32,533 bases of DNA from Prochlorococcus sp. AG-402-G06 (GCA_003277985.1 QCHR01000015.1:1-32533); one strand, 5' to 3'. Positions 23,957 to 32,533 are shown, counted from the first letter of the stretch. Numbers and translations: made by a program. Notes: generated by a model from the letters alone, not told the origin.

Positions 23957-24904
23957 TTAGGCCCTTGCAGACTTGAATATCTCTTCTAATATTTCTCCTG
24001 CTCCACGGCCTTTTAATTCATTGGCTAAGTCTATTCCGATTTCCTCGGCAGAGCTTACCGATCCTTTTTTTATATCTCTAATTAATCTTTTACCATCTAA
24101 ACTTGCGACCATTCCTTCAAGAATTAATTCATCGTTGTTAATTTCCGTTCTAACGCCTATTGGAACTTGACATCCTCCTTCAAGCTCTCTGAGGAAAGAC
24201 CTTTCTGCTAAACATCTTTTAGATGTTGAGGCGTGTTCGAGTGTCTTTAAAATATCTAGTACCTCTTGTTTACCACTTACACATTCAATACCAAGAGCTC
24301 CCTGCCCCACAGCATGTAGTGAAATATCTGTTGGAATTAGCTGATGTATTCGATTAGCAAAACCAAGTCTTTGTAATCCAGCAGCAGCCAAGATAAGACA
24401 GTCATATTCTCCTGAGTCAAGCTTTTCTAATCGTGTAATAACATTTCCTCGTACATCTTTGAAAACAAGATGTGGATAATGGTATCGCAATTGAGCTAGC
24501 CTTCTTAAGGAACTAGTCCCTACAACAGAACCCTCTGGCAGAGTTTCTAGCTTGTGAATTTTATTTTTCTCATTAACTACTAACGCGTCCGAAGGGTCCT
24601 CCCTTTCTGTTATGCAGCCCAGAATTAATCCATCTGGAAGGTGTGTAGGTAAATCCTTAAGCGAGTGGACTGCAATTTCTGCATGACCTAGAAGCATTTG
24701 AGCTTCAAGTTCTTTAGTAAAAAGACCTTTATCTCCTATTTTTGCTAAAGCTACATCAAGTATTTTGTCTCCCTGCGTAGCCATTGCTTCGATTGTGATA
24801 GCAAGATCAGGATGCGCTTTTTGTAGTTCATCTCGTACCCAGTTCGTTTGAACCATGGCCAGCTGGCTTCGGCGAGAGGCGATGCGCAGTTGGTCTAGTG
24901 TCAT
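23957..24904 (-). CDS. hemC: Hydroxymethylbilane synthase (porphobilinogen deaminase)
   Basis: 315 residues from the ATG at 24904; a TTG two codons further upstream is less likely. It joins four porphobilinogen units into hydroxymethylbilane for chlorophyll and heme. Motifs: [13 protein letters not shown] at the start, KDLPT, then GTSSLRR (129-135) and DVRGNV. The dipyrromethane-cofactor cysteine is C245 in [11 protein letters not shown]. Length is typical. It is separated by 155 bp from sigA on the same strand, and that gap contains a 9-bp inverted repeat. Confidence 0.96.
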   Translation of the reverse strand: MTLDQLRIASRRSQLAMVQTNWVRDELQKAHPDLAITIEAMATQGDKILDVALAKIGDKGLFTKELEAQMLLGHAEIAVHSLKDLPTHLPDGLILGCITEREDPSDALVVNEKNKIHKLETLPEGSVVGTSSLRRLAQLRYHYPHLVFKDVRGNVITRLEKLDSGEYDCLILAAAGLQRLGFANRIHQLIPTDISLHAVGQGALGIECVSGKQEVLDILKTLEHASTSKRCLAERSFLRELEGGCQVPIGVRTEINNDELILEGMVASLDGKRLIRDIKKGSVSSAEEIGIDLANELKGRGAGEILEEIFKSARA

Positions 24905-24938
24905 TAGCAAATATTTTCTATTTCTTTACCTTAATCAG

Positions 24939-24986
24939 TCAACCTTACCAAATTAAAATTCTTGGAAAATAATTTAATAAGGTTGA
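24939..24986. repeat. 9-bp inverted repeat upstream of hemC
   Basis: TCAACCTTA (24939-24947) and TAAGGTTGA (24978-24986) are perfect reverse complements. Inside, CCAA (24948-24951) can pair with TTGG (24962-24965), so a bulged longer stem is possible. It lies 35-82 bp upstream of the hemC ATG. No U-run follows it on the minus strand, so it is better read as operator or leader hairpin than as sigA terminator. Confidence 0.45.
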
Positions 24987-25059
24987 TGTGAAACGAAATC
25001 TATGATTTAACCAATATTTGTATTGAGCTGAGGAAAGTGAATGTAATAGTTTACTTTTT

Positions 25060-26322
25060 TTAATTTAGCTTGATATATTCTTTGAGAACCCCGTTTCTAT
25101 TTGGATGACGGAGTTTTCTGAGAGCCTTAGCCTCTATTTGTCTAATCCTTTCTCTCGTTACATCAAAAATCTGTCCAATTTCTTCAAGGGTTTTCATCCT
25201 TCCATCGTCTAAGCCATAACGAAGTCTTAGAACATCCCTTTCTCTGGGGCTTAATGTAGCGAGAACACCCTCTAAATCCTCTCTTAATAAAGTCTTTGCG
25301 ACATCTTGTTCAGGATTTTCTATGTCTGCTTCTATAAAGTCACCAAGCCTAGAATCTTCTTCTTTCCCAATTGGGGTCTCAAGAGAAATGGGGAGTTGAG
25401 CGCTTTTGGCAATGAATCTGAGTTTCTCAATCGTCATTTCCATACTTTCCGCGATTTCTTCCTCGGTTGGTTTCCTTCCAAACTCTTGACTTAAAACTTT
25501 AGTGGTTTTCTTGATCCGTGAAATTGTTTCATATAAATGCACAGGCAAACGAATTGTTCTGCTTTGATCTGCAATTGCTCTGGTAATAGCCTGCCTGATC
25601 CACCAGGTAGCGTAAGTTGAGAATTTATATCCTTTCTCATGATCAAATTTTTCAGCTGCACGAATGAGACCAAGACTTCCTTCTTGGATTAGATCTTGAA
25701 AAGACAACCCTCTATTCATATATTTCTTGGCAATTGAAACTACTAATCGAAGATTCGATTGCACCATTTTTTCTTTTGCTCGTCTACCAAGCATCAATCG
25801 CCGGCGGAAGCGAGTTAATGGCATTTCTGCAAGAACTGCCCATTCTTTTACTGATGGGAAATGGCCATTCTCACTTTCGAATTGCGCAGCTTCTTCCTCT
25901 AATTGAAGAAGGTCAGCTATCTTTCTGGCCAATTCAATTTCTTCGTCTGGCCTGAGAAGCCTTATACGCCCAATTTCTTGGAGATAAACCCTTATCGAGT
26001 CTTCTGTGTAAACACCCTTTGGCCCTATTTTTATGCTTGCTAAAGCTTTAGCAGCTGCTTCTTGAGCACTCGATAGCACTGAGGCATTATCGTCATCATC
26101 ATCTAGATCGATATCTGCCTCAGTTACTTTATTTGCTTCAGCAATTAATTTATCCGCCTCTAGATCTAAATCAATTTTTAGATCATTTGAAGATTCTTGA
26201 GGAAGAGTTTGGGTTTCTTTGGTCACGTTTAATTTGGCAGCTGTTTTTTTAATTTTTTTGGAATTATTTTTAGTTTCTTGATTAAGAGAGATATCTTTAG
26301 ATGTCATTTTTTCCTTTAACAT
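25060..26322 (-). CDS. sigA: Principal RNA polymerase sigma factor (group 1 sigma-70)
   Basis: 420 residues. The first 100 or so are polar, with an acidic run ([10 protein letters not shown]), as in cyanobacterial group 1 factors. Region 1.2 is [16 protein letters not shown]. Region 2 contains [36 protein letters not shown] and the -10 recognition helix [14 protein letters not shown]. Region 3 follows, and region 4 ends with the -35 helix [19 protein letters not shown]. Strong matches throughout mark the housekeeping factor rather than a group 2 copy. ATG at 26322; a second ATG five codons in is possible. It is divergent from the structured-RNA region and priA. Confidence 0.93.
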   Translation of the reverse strand: MLKEKMTSKDISLNQETKNNSKKIKKTAAKLNVTKETQTLPQESSNDLKIDLDLEADKLIAEANKVTEADIDLDDDDDNASVLSSAQEAAAKALASIKIGPKGVYTEDSIRVYLQEIGRIRLLRPDEEIELARKIADLLQLEEEAAQFESENGHFPSVKEWAVLAEMPLTRFRRRLMLGRRAKEKMVQSNLRLVVSIAKKYMNRGLSFQDLIQEGSLGLIRAAEKFDHEKGYKFSTYATWWIRQAITRAIADQSRTIRLPVHLYETISRIKKTTKVLSQEFGRKPTEEEIAESMEMTIEKLRFIAKSAQLPISLETPIGKEEDSRLGDFIEADIENPEQDVAKTLLREDLEGVLATLSPRERDVLRLRYGLDDGRMKTLEEIGQIFDVTRERIRQIEAKALRKLRHPNRNGVLKEYIKLN

Positions 26323-26495
26323 GATTTACACGATGGTGTTGTGGTCTTTTGCAGATCTCAGGTTATTACCCGAAAAAATGGTCGGAATCTCCTAGAGATA
26401 ATATTTCAGGAAAAACTATTTAATTTGTAAAAATTCAACAGAAACACTCTAATTTGAGATTGTCCTTAATCGTGATAAATCTTGCGAAAAATCAC

Positions 26496-26525
26496 ATGAC
26501 ATCAATATGGACTTGAAATTATGAA
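26496..26525 (+). promoter_or_regulatory. Candidate promoter of the structured RNA
   Basis: ATGACA (26496-26501), a 5/6 match to TTGACA, and TATGAA (26520-26525), a 4/6 match to TATAAT, are 18 bp apart. A start near 26532 falls just before the first base-paired segment (26535) of the predicted RNA. Confidence 0.4.
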
Positions 26526-26531
26526 GGATGT

Positions 26532-26683
26532 TTTGTTGAGGAATGGAAATGTGTAAGCAAGTAAGTCAGGGGATTTCTCAGACCGGCTTATCTCAGAATT
26601 GGATTTTTCCTATTCCTGATAAAGCTCATAGTCTTCCCTCTGGGTGGAATTTTGCGAGTTCCACAACAGCTTTAAAGCTGTTC
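26532..26683 (+). ncRNA. Candidate structured RNA, 6S-like (ssaA/ssrS)
   Basis: Hand folding of the plus strand gives a long rod of nested helices. Outer pairs: GTTG (26535) with CAAC (26664), TGGAA (26544) with TTCCA (26659), GCAA with TTGC, and CAGGGGA with TCCCTCTG (one bulge). A large open central loop follows. The inner arm pairs GCTTA with TAA-A-GC and TCAG-AAT-GG with CC-ATT-CTGA around an ATTTTT loop. A closing stem, central bubble and terminal arm are the plan of 6S RNA, which binds the housekeeping RNA polymerase holoenzyme. The segment is less A+T-rich than its surroundings and has its own promoter candidate. I could not compare it with a 6S alignment, so the identity is inference; ends are approximate. 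Confidence 0.5.
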
Positions 26684-26734
26684 ACAAGCTAATGGTAGAA
26701 AAAATTTCTAAAGTCGGCAAGTACTAATAAAGAT

Positions 26735-28978
26735 ATGAATCCTTTTATATTTGATATTTGGTTACATGTAGGTCGTGAAGGACGATGTTTTTCTTATCAA
26801 GACGGAAATAATTTAGGTATTGATTTAGGAGATGTTGTGACAGTGCGCCTGAAAGGGAAACTCATGCAAGGGTTGGTCGTAGACAAAATGAAAAAAAATA
26901 TAGCTAGCACGCACCAAAATAGAAAGAATTTTTCGCTGAATAATGTAGAAAAATTGGTTCAAAAAGCAGCTATCAAAAAGGAATGGAGAGAGTGGCTTGA
27001 AGAAATTGCTCTTGATTTATATGTGAGTGATTTTCAGATGCTTAAGACCGCGCTACCTCCTGGTTGGTTAGGAAGGACGAAACTATCTAATAGACCAAAA
27101 AAACTCTGGTGGGTAAAATTGTCTGGCAATAATCATGAGGGAAAGGTATCTTCTCGACAGATTGAGTTAAAGAAAAATCTTCTATTAAATGGAGGAGGAA
27201 AATGGCAAAAGGATTTAGAGGCGGAAGGATTTTCTTCTGTATTGATTAGAAACTTTGTCTCAGTTGGTTGCGGAGAAAGAGAAAAACGTCTGTTCCTTGA
27301 AAACTCTTTTGATGATGAAGAATCTAATGATAAAAAGATTTTAAAGCTTGAGGAGCCCCAACCTTTAACGTTAGAGCAAAAATTAGCAAAAGGAAAATAT
27401 GAATCTCTTTCAACTGGATCAGCTCTTTTGCTTTGGGGTATTACTGGATCTGGTAAGACGGAGGTATACCTACAAATTGCAGCGTTTGAGTTATCCAAAA
27501 GTAGGCATTGTCTTATTCTTACACCCGAAATTGGGTTGGTACCGCAATTAGTTGATCGCTTTCGAAAAAGATTTGGATTAAATGTTTTTGAATATCATAG
27601 TAATTGTTCTACTAAAGAGAAAATTGATACATGGAAGAGATCTTTAGACACTAAAAAACCTAGTGTTTTCATTGGTACTCGATCAGCTATTTTTCTACCA
27701 TTATCCAATTTAGGATTGATAGTTCTTGATGAAGAACACGATAGCTCTTATAAACAAGAATCCCCAATGCCTTGCTATCATGCAAGAGATTTGGCTATTC
27801 ATAGAGCAAAAAAAATAGGAGCTAAAGTAATACTTGGAACAGCAACTCCATCTTTAAATGTTTGGAAAAATTTAAAACCCCATGGAAATGTAGTTGTTGC
27901 GAAATTAACTCAAAGGATTTCGAATCGTAAATTACCAACGGTTAGTGTCGTAGACATGCGAGAAGAATTGGCTATTGGGAATCGAAGCTTAATTAGTAGA
28001 TATCTTAAAAAACAGCTTTTGAGTATAAAAGAGAGTGGTAATCAAGCTATTATTTTAGTCCCTAGACGTGGATATAGTAGTTTTTTAAGTTGCCGAAGTT
28101 GTGGAGAGGTCGTTCAATGTCCACATTGTGATGTTGCGCTAACTGTACATCGATCCAAAGAGGGGAATCAATGGTTGCGTTGTCATTGGTGTGACTTTCG
28201 TTCGAAAATGAGTGATAAATGTGGAGAATGCGGTTCTAATGCTTTTAAACCGTTTGGGACTGGAACACAAAGAGTGATGGATCATCTAGAAAGAGAACTA
28301 GAGGGAATAAGTTTATTAAGGTTTGATAGAGATACAACTAGAGGCCGTGATGGCCATAGATTGTTGCTAGAAAGATTTGCTGATGGTGACGCCGATATTT
28401 TAGTAGGTACTCAGATGCTCTCTAAGGGCATGGATTTGCCAAAAGTAACTCTTGCCGTCGTCTTAGCAGCAGATGGTTTATTGCATCGGCCTGATTTAAT
28501 GGCTACTGAAGAAACGCTTCAACTATTTATGCAATTAGCTGGTCGTGCAGGGCGAGGTGAGCAACCTGGAAAGGTTGTAGTGCAAACTTATTGTCCTGAT
28601 CATCCAGTGATTCTTCATTTGATTGATGGGAGTTACGAAGAATTTCTGAAAAAAGAAGAAAAGACTAGAAAAGAAGCCTCGATGGTTCCATACAGTCGAG
28701 CCTGCTTATTAAGGTTCTCTGGCGATTCTTCAGAGTTGACATCAAATGGAGCATTTGATGTTTTTTCAAAAATAAAGAGTGCTTGCAGTCAAAAAGGTTG
28801 GAAGTTAGTCGGTCCAGCTCCTTCATTAGTTGAGAGGGTTGCAGGTAAAAGCCGTTGGCAACTTCTTTTATATGGTCCAGAATCAAGTCATATACCACTC
28901 CCTTATGGACCTGAATTATGGAAAGATTTACCAAAAGGAGTAACTCTTTCGATTGATCCTGATCCTCTACAATTGTGA
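26735..28978 (+). CDS. priA: Primosomal protein N' (PriA helicase)
   Basis: 747 residues. A 3'-5' helicase that restarts stalled replication forks by loading the primosome. The N-terminal DNA-binding domain is followed by the Walker A motif GITGSGKT at 235-242 and the DEEH box at 332-335. GTATPSL is motif III. A zinc-binding insertion begins at C453 with CRSCGEVVQCPHCD, then CHWCDF and KCGECGS, giving eight cysteines. VGTQMLSKGMDLPKVTLAVV and the QLAGRAGRGEQPG motif VI follow. ATG start, 24 bp after a short hairpin. It converges with the DUF3153 gene, 11 bp apart. Confidence 0.96.
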   Translation: MNPFIFDIWLHVGREGRCFSYQDGNNLGIDLGDVVTVRLKGKLMQGLVVDKMKKNIASTHQNRKNFSLNNVEKLVQKAAIKKEWREWLEEIALDLYVSDFQMLKTALPPGWLGRTKLSNRPKKLWWVKLSGNNHEGKVSSRQIELKKNLLLNGGGKWQKDLEAEGFSSVLIRNFVSVGCGEREKRLFLENSFDDEESNDKKILKLEEPQPLTLEQKLAKGKYESLSTGSALLLWGITGSGKTEVYLQIAAFELSKSRHCLILTPEIGLVPQLVDRFRKRFGLNVFEYHSNCSTKEKIDTWKRSLDTKKPSVFIGTRSAIFLPLSNLGLIVLDEEHDSSYKQESPMPCYHARDLAIHRAKKIGAKVILGTATPSLNVWKNLKPHGNVVVAKLTQRISNRKLPTVSVVDMREELAIGNRSLISRYLKKQLLSIKESGNQAIILVPRRGYSSFLSCRSCGEVVQCPHCDVALTVHRSKEGNQWLRCHWCDFRSKMSDKCGECGSNAFKPFGTGTQRVMDHLERELEGISLLRFDRDTTRGRDGHRLLLERFADGDADILVGTQMLSKGMDLPKVTLAVVLAADGLLHRPDLMATEETLQLFMQLAGRAGRGEQPGKVVVQTYCPDHPVILHLIDGSYEEFLKKEEKTRKEASMVPYSRACLLRFSGDSSELTSNGAFDVFSKIKSACSQKGWKLVGPAPSLVERVAGKSRWQLLLYGPESSHIPLPYGPELWKDLPKGVTLSIDPDPLQL

Positions 28979-28989
28979 GTTTTATCTTT

Positions 28990-30081
28990 TTAAGGTGGTA
29001 GCTCAGGGAAACCAAAGCCCATTTGGAGACGAAATCTTTGAAGGGATAAGCTCAACAAAGTTAAAGCAATTATCAAGATAATCCCAACTGAAATTTGGTT
29101 CCATTTCCAATTTGAAATCTCCAGTTGATTAATCTTTCCAATTTCAAGAGGAAAGAAAGTTAAACCTTGTTTAAAAGAGGGTTCTAGAGGTTTTGTTTTG
29201 AAATTATTTTTATTGCCAATGTCATTAATTACTATGCTTAGTTTTAATCCAGGGATTTTTGGGATTTCTCTCAAATCAAAATAAATCTTAAAATTTTGAC
29301 TTGTACCAATTACCCAGTTTTTGTTGTTTGTAATTATTTCAGGTTGATTTATATTGAATCCGCTAGCCTTTGACGCGGCTGAAGCTATTTGCAGAAATAA
29401 TTTGTTTGTATCTTCAAAACGAATAGTTGGTGATTCAAAATGCTGCTTATTCTCCTGATTTTGAAGTCTTAAGACACTTTGTTCTTTAGTAAGATTGTCT
29501 TTAAATTCCATCTGCCATGGAATTGATTCGCCCGAATTACTATCTATATCAAGTGAAATCTTTAGCCGATCTGGACCTGTAACACTCAACTTTGTTGACA
29601 TTTCTACGCAACCACTCAAAAGGAAGGTTAATAATAAAATACTTAACAAAGTTATTATTGAAAATCCAAATCCTAGATTTTTTGTTGGACCAGTTGGAGG
29701 ATAATTAATTATCTCCTCCTTCTTTCTCGTTTTTGCAAATGACGATTTCAGAGATGGCTCCATCTCTATCTTCGGTATTTCTACAGACCAGTTTGACGGT
29801 CTTGGTAAATATGGAGCATCAAGTATTGACAGAAGCTGTTTAGCCTGTTGACGGACGCTCTCTTTTTTATTGTGGATCAATGTTTGACAAATATTGATTG
29901 CTTTTTGTTCATCGCTTTTACCCATGTAGGCAGTAACAATAAGTAGTCTAAGTTGTCCTCCTATTTCAGTCTCTGCTTGAAAATCTAGAAGTAAAGGTTC
30001 AATTGACTTAATGCAAAAACTGTAGTCACCTTTTTCAATGGCCGCTTCAGCCGCTTTTATAGCTGAAGCTATATTTGACAT
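28990..30081 (-). CDS. DUF3153 domain protein with N-terminal helical repeat
   Basis: 363 residues. Residues 1-95 form a TPR-like helical pattern (AAEAAIEKGDYSFCIKSIEPL, then LRLLIVTAYMGKSDEQKAI). A hydrophobic segment near 133-158 ends in LLSGCVEMSTKL, which looks like the lipoprotein-type start of the DUF3153 domain but is internal here. The beta-rich body follows, and a last membrane helix lies at about 330-350. DUF3153 is a cyanobacterial family of unknown function. The fusion of a cytoplasmic helical part to an exported-type domain is notable. Its ATG is directly next to the argB stop, so translation is probably coupled. Confidence 0.75.
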   Translation of the reverse strand: MSNIASAIKAAEAAIEKGDYSFCIKSIEPLLLDFQAETEIGGQLRLLIVTAYMGKSDEQKAINICQTLIHNKKESVRQQAKQLLSILDAPYLPRPSNWSVEIPKIEMEPSLKSSFAKTRKKEEIINYPPTGPTKNLGFGFSIITLLSILLLTFLLSGCVEMSTKLSVTGPDRLKISLDIDSNSGESIPWQMEFKDNLTKEQSVLRLQNQENKQHFESPTIRFEDTNKLFLQIASAASKASGFNINQPEIITNNKNWVIGTSQNFKIYFDLREIPKIPGLKLSIVINDIGNKNNFKTKPLEPSFKQGLTFFPLEIGKINQLEISNWKWNQISVGIILIIALTLLSLSLQRFRLQMGFGFPELPP

Positions 30082-30996
30082 TTAACCTCTACCCATAACC
30101 ATTGTTCCAATACCTGCATCAGTGAAAACTTCTAATAGAAGTGAGTGAGGCGTTCTTCCGTCAATGATATGGGCAGCATTCACTCCCTGGGCAAGTGAAC
30201 GTATACAACATTCAACTTTTGGTTTCATGCCTGCTTTAACTATTCCTTTATCAATTAATTCTCTAGCTTCTGAAAGACGTATTTTTTCTATTAAGGAAGA
30301 AGGATCATTCCAATTCCTTAAAATACCAGGGGTATCTGTCAAAAGGATTAATTTTTCTGCACAAAGTGCTGCCGCAAGTTCCCCAGCAACAGTATCAGCA
30401 TTGATATTGTGCGATCTGCCATCAGAAGAGTTGGCTACACTAGAAATTACTGGTACGTAACCTTCTTCTAGAAGAGGACTTAATATTTTTGTATTTACTT
30501 TTGCAACTTCTCCAACAAGACCATGACTTCCGCCTCCAAGCGTTCTTGCCTCAATAAGTCCGCCATCTATTCCACATAGTCCAACAGCCAATCTTCCGTG
30601 ATTGTTTATTCCACTTACGATCTGTTTATTTACTCTTCCAGCAAGAACCATTTCTACGACATCCATGGTCTCGGTATCAGTAATACGTAAACCATCAAGG
30701 AAAACTGGCTTTATTCCTAATTTTTCTAACCATTGGTTTATTTCCGGGCCACCACCATGAACGACAACTATTTGTACGCCAACAGACGATAGAAGAGCTA
30801 GATCTCTAAATACTGCATTCTGAAGTGTTTTATCGGCCATTGCTGATCCCCCATATTTGATTACAATTCTTTTATTTGCAAAACGCTGTATATAAGGAAG
30901 CGCTTCACTTAAGACGGAAACTCTTATTGAGTCTTTTTCCGTAAAGGGTTTATTTAAATTCTTACTATGATTAGTTTGTTGGTTTTCTTTATTCAT
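30082..30996 (-). CDS. argB: Acetylglutamate kinase
   Basis: 304 residues. It phosphorylates N-acetylglutamate in arginine synthesis and in cyanobacteria is a target of the nitrogen sensor PII. The amino-acid-kinase motifs are [10 protein letters not shown] (about 43-52), [14 protein letters not shown], then [26 protein letters not shown] and [11 protein letters not shown]. The N-terminal helix extension typical of hexameric, PII-controlled enzymes is present (about 25 residues before [14 protein letters not shown]). It overlaps the DUF2854 gene by 8 bp and abuts DUF3153, so the three appear to form one transcription unit. Confidence 0.96.
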   Translation of the reverse strand: MNKENQQTNHSKNLNKPFTEKDSIRVSVLSEALPYIQRFANKRIVIKYGGSAMADKTLQNAVFRDLALLSSVGVQIVVVHGGGPEINQWLEKLGIKPVFLDGLRITDTETMDVVEMVLAGRVNKQIVSGINNHGRLAVGLCGIDGGLIEARTLGGGSHGLVGEVAKVNTKILSPLLEEGYVPVISSVANSSDGRSHNINADTVAGELAAALCAEKLILLTDTPGILRNWNDPSSLIEKIRLSEARELIDKGIVKAGMKPKVECCIRSLAQGVNAAHIIDGRTPHSLLLEVFTDAGIGTMVMGRG

Positions 30997-31552
30997 TTTC
31001 TTGGGACTTCTCTTCTTGTTTTTGAGGAAGTAGGATTAAATCTAGTTCACCGGGTGTGGGACAAAATAATTCAGCGCACAAACCTTTAGCAAAGAATCTT
31101 CCTAAACGTTCTTTTTGAGCATTCCATCTTTCTAAAGAAACTGCAGCCATTTCAAATCTCATTCGTATTCCATAATTACCCTCGTTAACCAACTCTTCTA
31201 CTTCTATAAGTTGGGGTGGATTGTCTATGTCCCAAAGCTTCAATACTCTTAGAGATGCTTCAAGCTGGCAAGATTGACCATAGCGCCATCTAGTCACATC
31301 TTTAACTAGTTTTCCTAGCTCTTCAGGAGCTTTGTCCCTCTCTGATGCAAACTTAGTCGCCGGAACTATTCTTAGGGCAGGCGGAACTTCAGTCGTTTTC
31401 AGCGATATACCTATTAGGAAAATAGGTACTCCATAGAAGAACGTTGGAACACTGAGGTTTGTTGCATCAGTGAAATAGGCTGTTAGGCCTATTAGAGAAA
31501 GGGATGCTCCTCCGATGGTGATGAGGCTTGCCGGTGAAAGAAGTTTATTCAT
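30989..31552 (-). CDS. DUF2854 membrane protein
   Basis: 187 residues. Two N-terminal hydrophobic segments (about 8-27 and 37-49, [18 protein letters not shown] and [13 protein letters not shown]) form a hairpin in the membrane. The soluble part contains [19 protein letters not shown] and ENGEL-like elements, with [28 protein letters not shown] near the end. DUF2854 is found in cyanobacteria and, as I recall, plant plastids; its function is not known to me. ATG start at 31552. It is first in the unit with argB and DUF3153 and divergent from a 63-residue gene. Confidence 0.78.
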   Translation of the reverse strand: MNKLLSPASLITIGGASLSLIGLTAYFTDATNLSVPTFFYGVPIFLIGISLKTTEVPPALRIVPATKFASERDKAPEELGKLVKDVTRWRYGQSCQLEASLRVLKLWDIDNPPQLIEVEELVNEGNYGIRMRFEMAAVSLERWNAQKERLGRFFAKGLCAELFCPTPGELDLILLPQKQEEKSQENE

Positions 31553-31593
31553 GAGTGTAATTTTGGCTAAAATCTTGGGCAGATGGGTTTTTC

Positions 31594-31599
31594 AGGAGA
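31594..31599 (+). promoter_or_regulatory. Ribosome binding site deciding the start of the 63-residue gene
   Basis: AGGAGA lies 7 bp before the ATG at 31607. This favours that start over the in-frame ATG at 31583, eight codons upstream. Confidence 0.7.
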
Positions 31600-31606
31600 C
31601 AGTCTC

Positions 31607-31798
31607 ATGGCCTCACACCAAAAACAATTTTCTGAGTTAACTGAACTTGTTGAAAAATTAAACAAGGATAGAGCTTGGATCCTTGAACAATTAGATAAAG
31701 GCAGCTGGCCTGAATTTAGACCTGATCTGGCGGCTTTGGAGAGAGAATTAGGTCAACTTTTGACTAGGGCTACAGAATATATTGAAGAAAATGGTTGA
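31607..31798 (+). CDS. Conserved hypothetical small protein, 63 residues
   Basis: A short, charged, probably all-helical protein: MASHQKQFSELTELVEKLNKD, then WILEQLDKGSWPEFRPDLAALERELG and a final LLTRATEYIEENG. No signal peptide or membrane segment is seen. I do not recognise a named family. The start is set by a good AGGAGA site. The stop lies 5 bp from the ssb stop, so the two converge closely. It is divergent from DUF2854, with 54 bp between starts. Confidence 0.7.
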   Translation: MASHQKQFSELTELVEKLNKDRAWILEQLDKGSWPEFRPDLAALERELGQLLTRATEYIEENG

Positions 31799-31803
31799 TT
31801 TTT

Positions 31804-32241
31804 TCAGAATGGAATGTCATCTGTATCAGGAACTAATGGTGAGCTGTCCCATTTCACACCGTCGTTTTTTGAGGAATTTTCTGAATTGCTTTTTATATTT
31901 GAGTTAGTTTGAGAAGGTATTGATGAAATAGCTGTTTTCGAAGAAAAGGGGTGGATTCGAGAAAGAGTAAATTCAGCTTGTTTCTCTTTGGTACCATCCT
32001 GGCGAGGGACAGTATTCATTCTCAAGCGACCTTCTATTACTAATTTAGAATTTACTTGAACTGTGTTTTGAAGTTCTTCTGCTAACTTTCCCCAACCAAC
32101 TACCTTAATTGCGCAGGGAGGGTCATCAGCACGGAGGCTGTCAAATTCAACTTCAACTTCAGCTAGCGGGGTTTTGTTGTCTTGGGTAAAACGAACTGTT
32201 GGAGACTTCTTTACCAAAACCTCAAGCATGCAATGGTTCAT
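31804..32241 (-). CDS. ssb: Single-stranded DNA-binding protein
   Basis: 145 residues. The OB-fold core contains LEVLVKKSPTVRFTQDNKTPLAEVEVEF, then IKVVGWGKLAEELQNTVQVNSKLVIEGRLRMN and AEFTLSRI. A polar linker rich in Ser and Asn follows, ending in the acidic tip DTDDIPF, the conserved tail through which SSB recruits replication and repair partners such as PriA. The N-terminal part is a little divergent from the E. coli protein, as in other cyanobacteria. ATG at 32241; a second Met is at residue 5. It is divergent from the cobK-like gene. Confidence 0.92.
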   Translation of the reverse strand: MNHCMLEVLVKKSPTVRFTQDNKTPLAEVEVEFDSLRADDPPCAIKVVGWGKLAEELQNTVQVNSKLVIEGRLRMNTVPRQDGTKEKQAEFTLSRIHPFSSKTAISSIPSQTNSNIKSNSENSSKNDGVKWDSSPLVPDTDDIPF

Positions 32242-32273
32242 TTTTTTCCCTTTAGTTATTGTGGTTTATCTTG

Positions 32274-32533
32274 ATGGATATAAGGAAAAAATGCCAGCCA
32301 CATCTTTGGTTGTTAACAGGAACAGGCGAAGGTCATGTCTTTGCTGAGTCTTTATTGAAAGAAGGCTGGAAAATTACTGTTAGTGTTGTTTCGGATAGAG
32401 CCTCTATTCCATATGAAAAATTAAATTTAGAGAAAATATTAATTGGCGCTTTAATTAATGAAGAAGAGATCAGGAGAGTCATATTAAACGAGAGAACTCA
32501 TCAAAATGGATTTCATTGTGTTGTTGATTTGAC
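32274..32533 (+). CDS. Precorrin-6A reductase-like protein, N-terminal part (partial)
   Basis: An open frame starts with ATG at 32274 and runs off the window end (86 complete codons). It reads HLWLLTGTGEGHVFAESLLK near the start, then ITVSVVSDRA. The nucleotide-binding loop with a TGTxEG pattern is typical of CobK/CbiJ, which reduces precorrin-6A in cobalamin synthesis; this fits a B12-producing picocyanobacterium. NGFHCVVDL near the edge fits the family's 'DATHP' region just beyond. It is divergent from ssb with 32 bp between starts. A TTG immediately before the ATG is a possible alternative. Confidence 0.75.
   Translation, partial: MDIRKKCQPHLWLLTGTGEGHVFAESLLKEGWKITVSVVSDRASIPYEKLNLEKILIGALINEEEIRRVILNERTHQNGFHCVVDL

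Larger units (their letters stand above)
26323..26734. other. Non-coding gap between sigA and priA
   Basis: 412 bp without a convincing protein gene. The left half (26323-26495) should hold the sigA promoter, in which I recognise no clear box. The right half has a sigma-70-type promoter on the plus strand (26496-26525), followed by a G/C-richer stretch that folds into a long interrupted rod (see the RNA entry). An 18-bp perfect palindrome, AACAGCTTTAAAGCTGTT, is at 26665-26682, and a short TAGAAA/TTTCTA hairpin at 26696-26710 precedes the priA start. Confidence 0.7.

Noticed and set aside
26549-26692. A 47-codon ATG-to-TAA frame between sigA and priA on the plus strand
   Set aside because: The residues (starting MCKQVSQGISQTGLSQNW) show no protein-like pattern, there is no clear ribosome binding site, and the segment folds into a long RNA rod, which explains its composition better.
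28665-29015. A 116-residue minus-strand frame over the end of priA
   Set aside because: It is antisense to the conserved PriA C-terminus and overlaps DUF3153 out of frame; treated as chance.
1-32533. CRISPR arrays, insertion sequences, prophage or defence islands
   Set aside because: No spaced direct repeats, transposase or integrase motifs, phage structural genes or known defence domains were seen; the gene content is mainly housekeeping.

Overview
The window looks like chromosomal DNA of a marine picocyanobacterium, almost certainly Prochlorococcus. It is A+T-rich and tightly packed with genes on both strands. It carries photosystem I genes (psaF, psaJ), a high-light-inducible protein gene, hemL and hemC, a cyanobacterial group 1 sigma factor and a 62-residue protein that matches the Prochlorococcus/marine Synechococcus hyper-conserved protein (PSHCP). 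Moderate A+T content suggests a low-light clade rather than the most A+T-rich high-light strains, but this is an impression, not a calculation. I see no phage, insertion sequence, CRISPR or defence island.

Layout. 1-2.8 kb: 3' end of gmk, psaF-psaJ on the minus strand, then tsaD, hli and a DUF1643 gene on the plus strand. 2.9-6.7 kb: a CPA1-type antiporter converging on, and overlapping, gltX. Upstream of gltX on the minus strand lie tRNA-Asp, the PSHCP gene, tRNA-Trp and rplS, a translation-themed block. 7-11.3 kb: map, a short-chain dehydrogenase, a P-loop/DRTGG protein paired with a small SLOG/DprA-like protein, a YajQ-family protein and a small unknown gene. 11.4-15.8 kb: an SPFH/prohibitin-like membrane protein and hemL sharing a bidirectional terminator, xthA and two unknown genes. 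15.8-18 kb: a one-frame larC and an LPG-synthase-type membrane protein. 18-21.5 kb: a minus-strand cluster yjbQ, pterin-carbinolamine dehydratase, COG0523 metallochaperone GTPase and an iron(III) ABC permease. 21.7-28.9 kb: M32 carboxypeptidase, ppa, hemC, sigA, then a 412-bp gap holding a candidate 6S-like RNA, and priA. 29-32.5 kb: DUF2854-argB-DUF3153 on the minus strand, a 63-residue unknown, ssb, and the 5' end of a cobK-like gene running off the edge.

Most genes are housekeeping: translation and tRNA modification, tetrapyrrole synthesis, arginine synthesis, replication restart, phosphate and metal handling. The places most worth a second look are the PSHCP locus with its structured upstream region of tRNA-Asp, the structured RNA candidate between sigA and priA, the pterin/metal cluster next to the iron permease, the orphan LarC, and several inverted repeats in promoter regions. 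All functions were assigned by reading motifs and from memory of the families; no search was run. Start codons for several genes (gltX, rplS, hemC, ppa, the iron permease, the LPG-type protein) were chosen by inspecting the DNA and differ from the longest possible frame.
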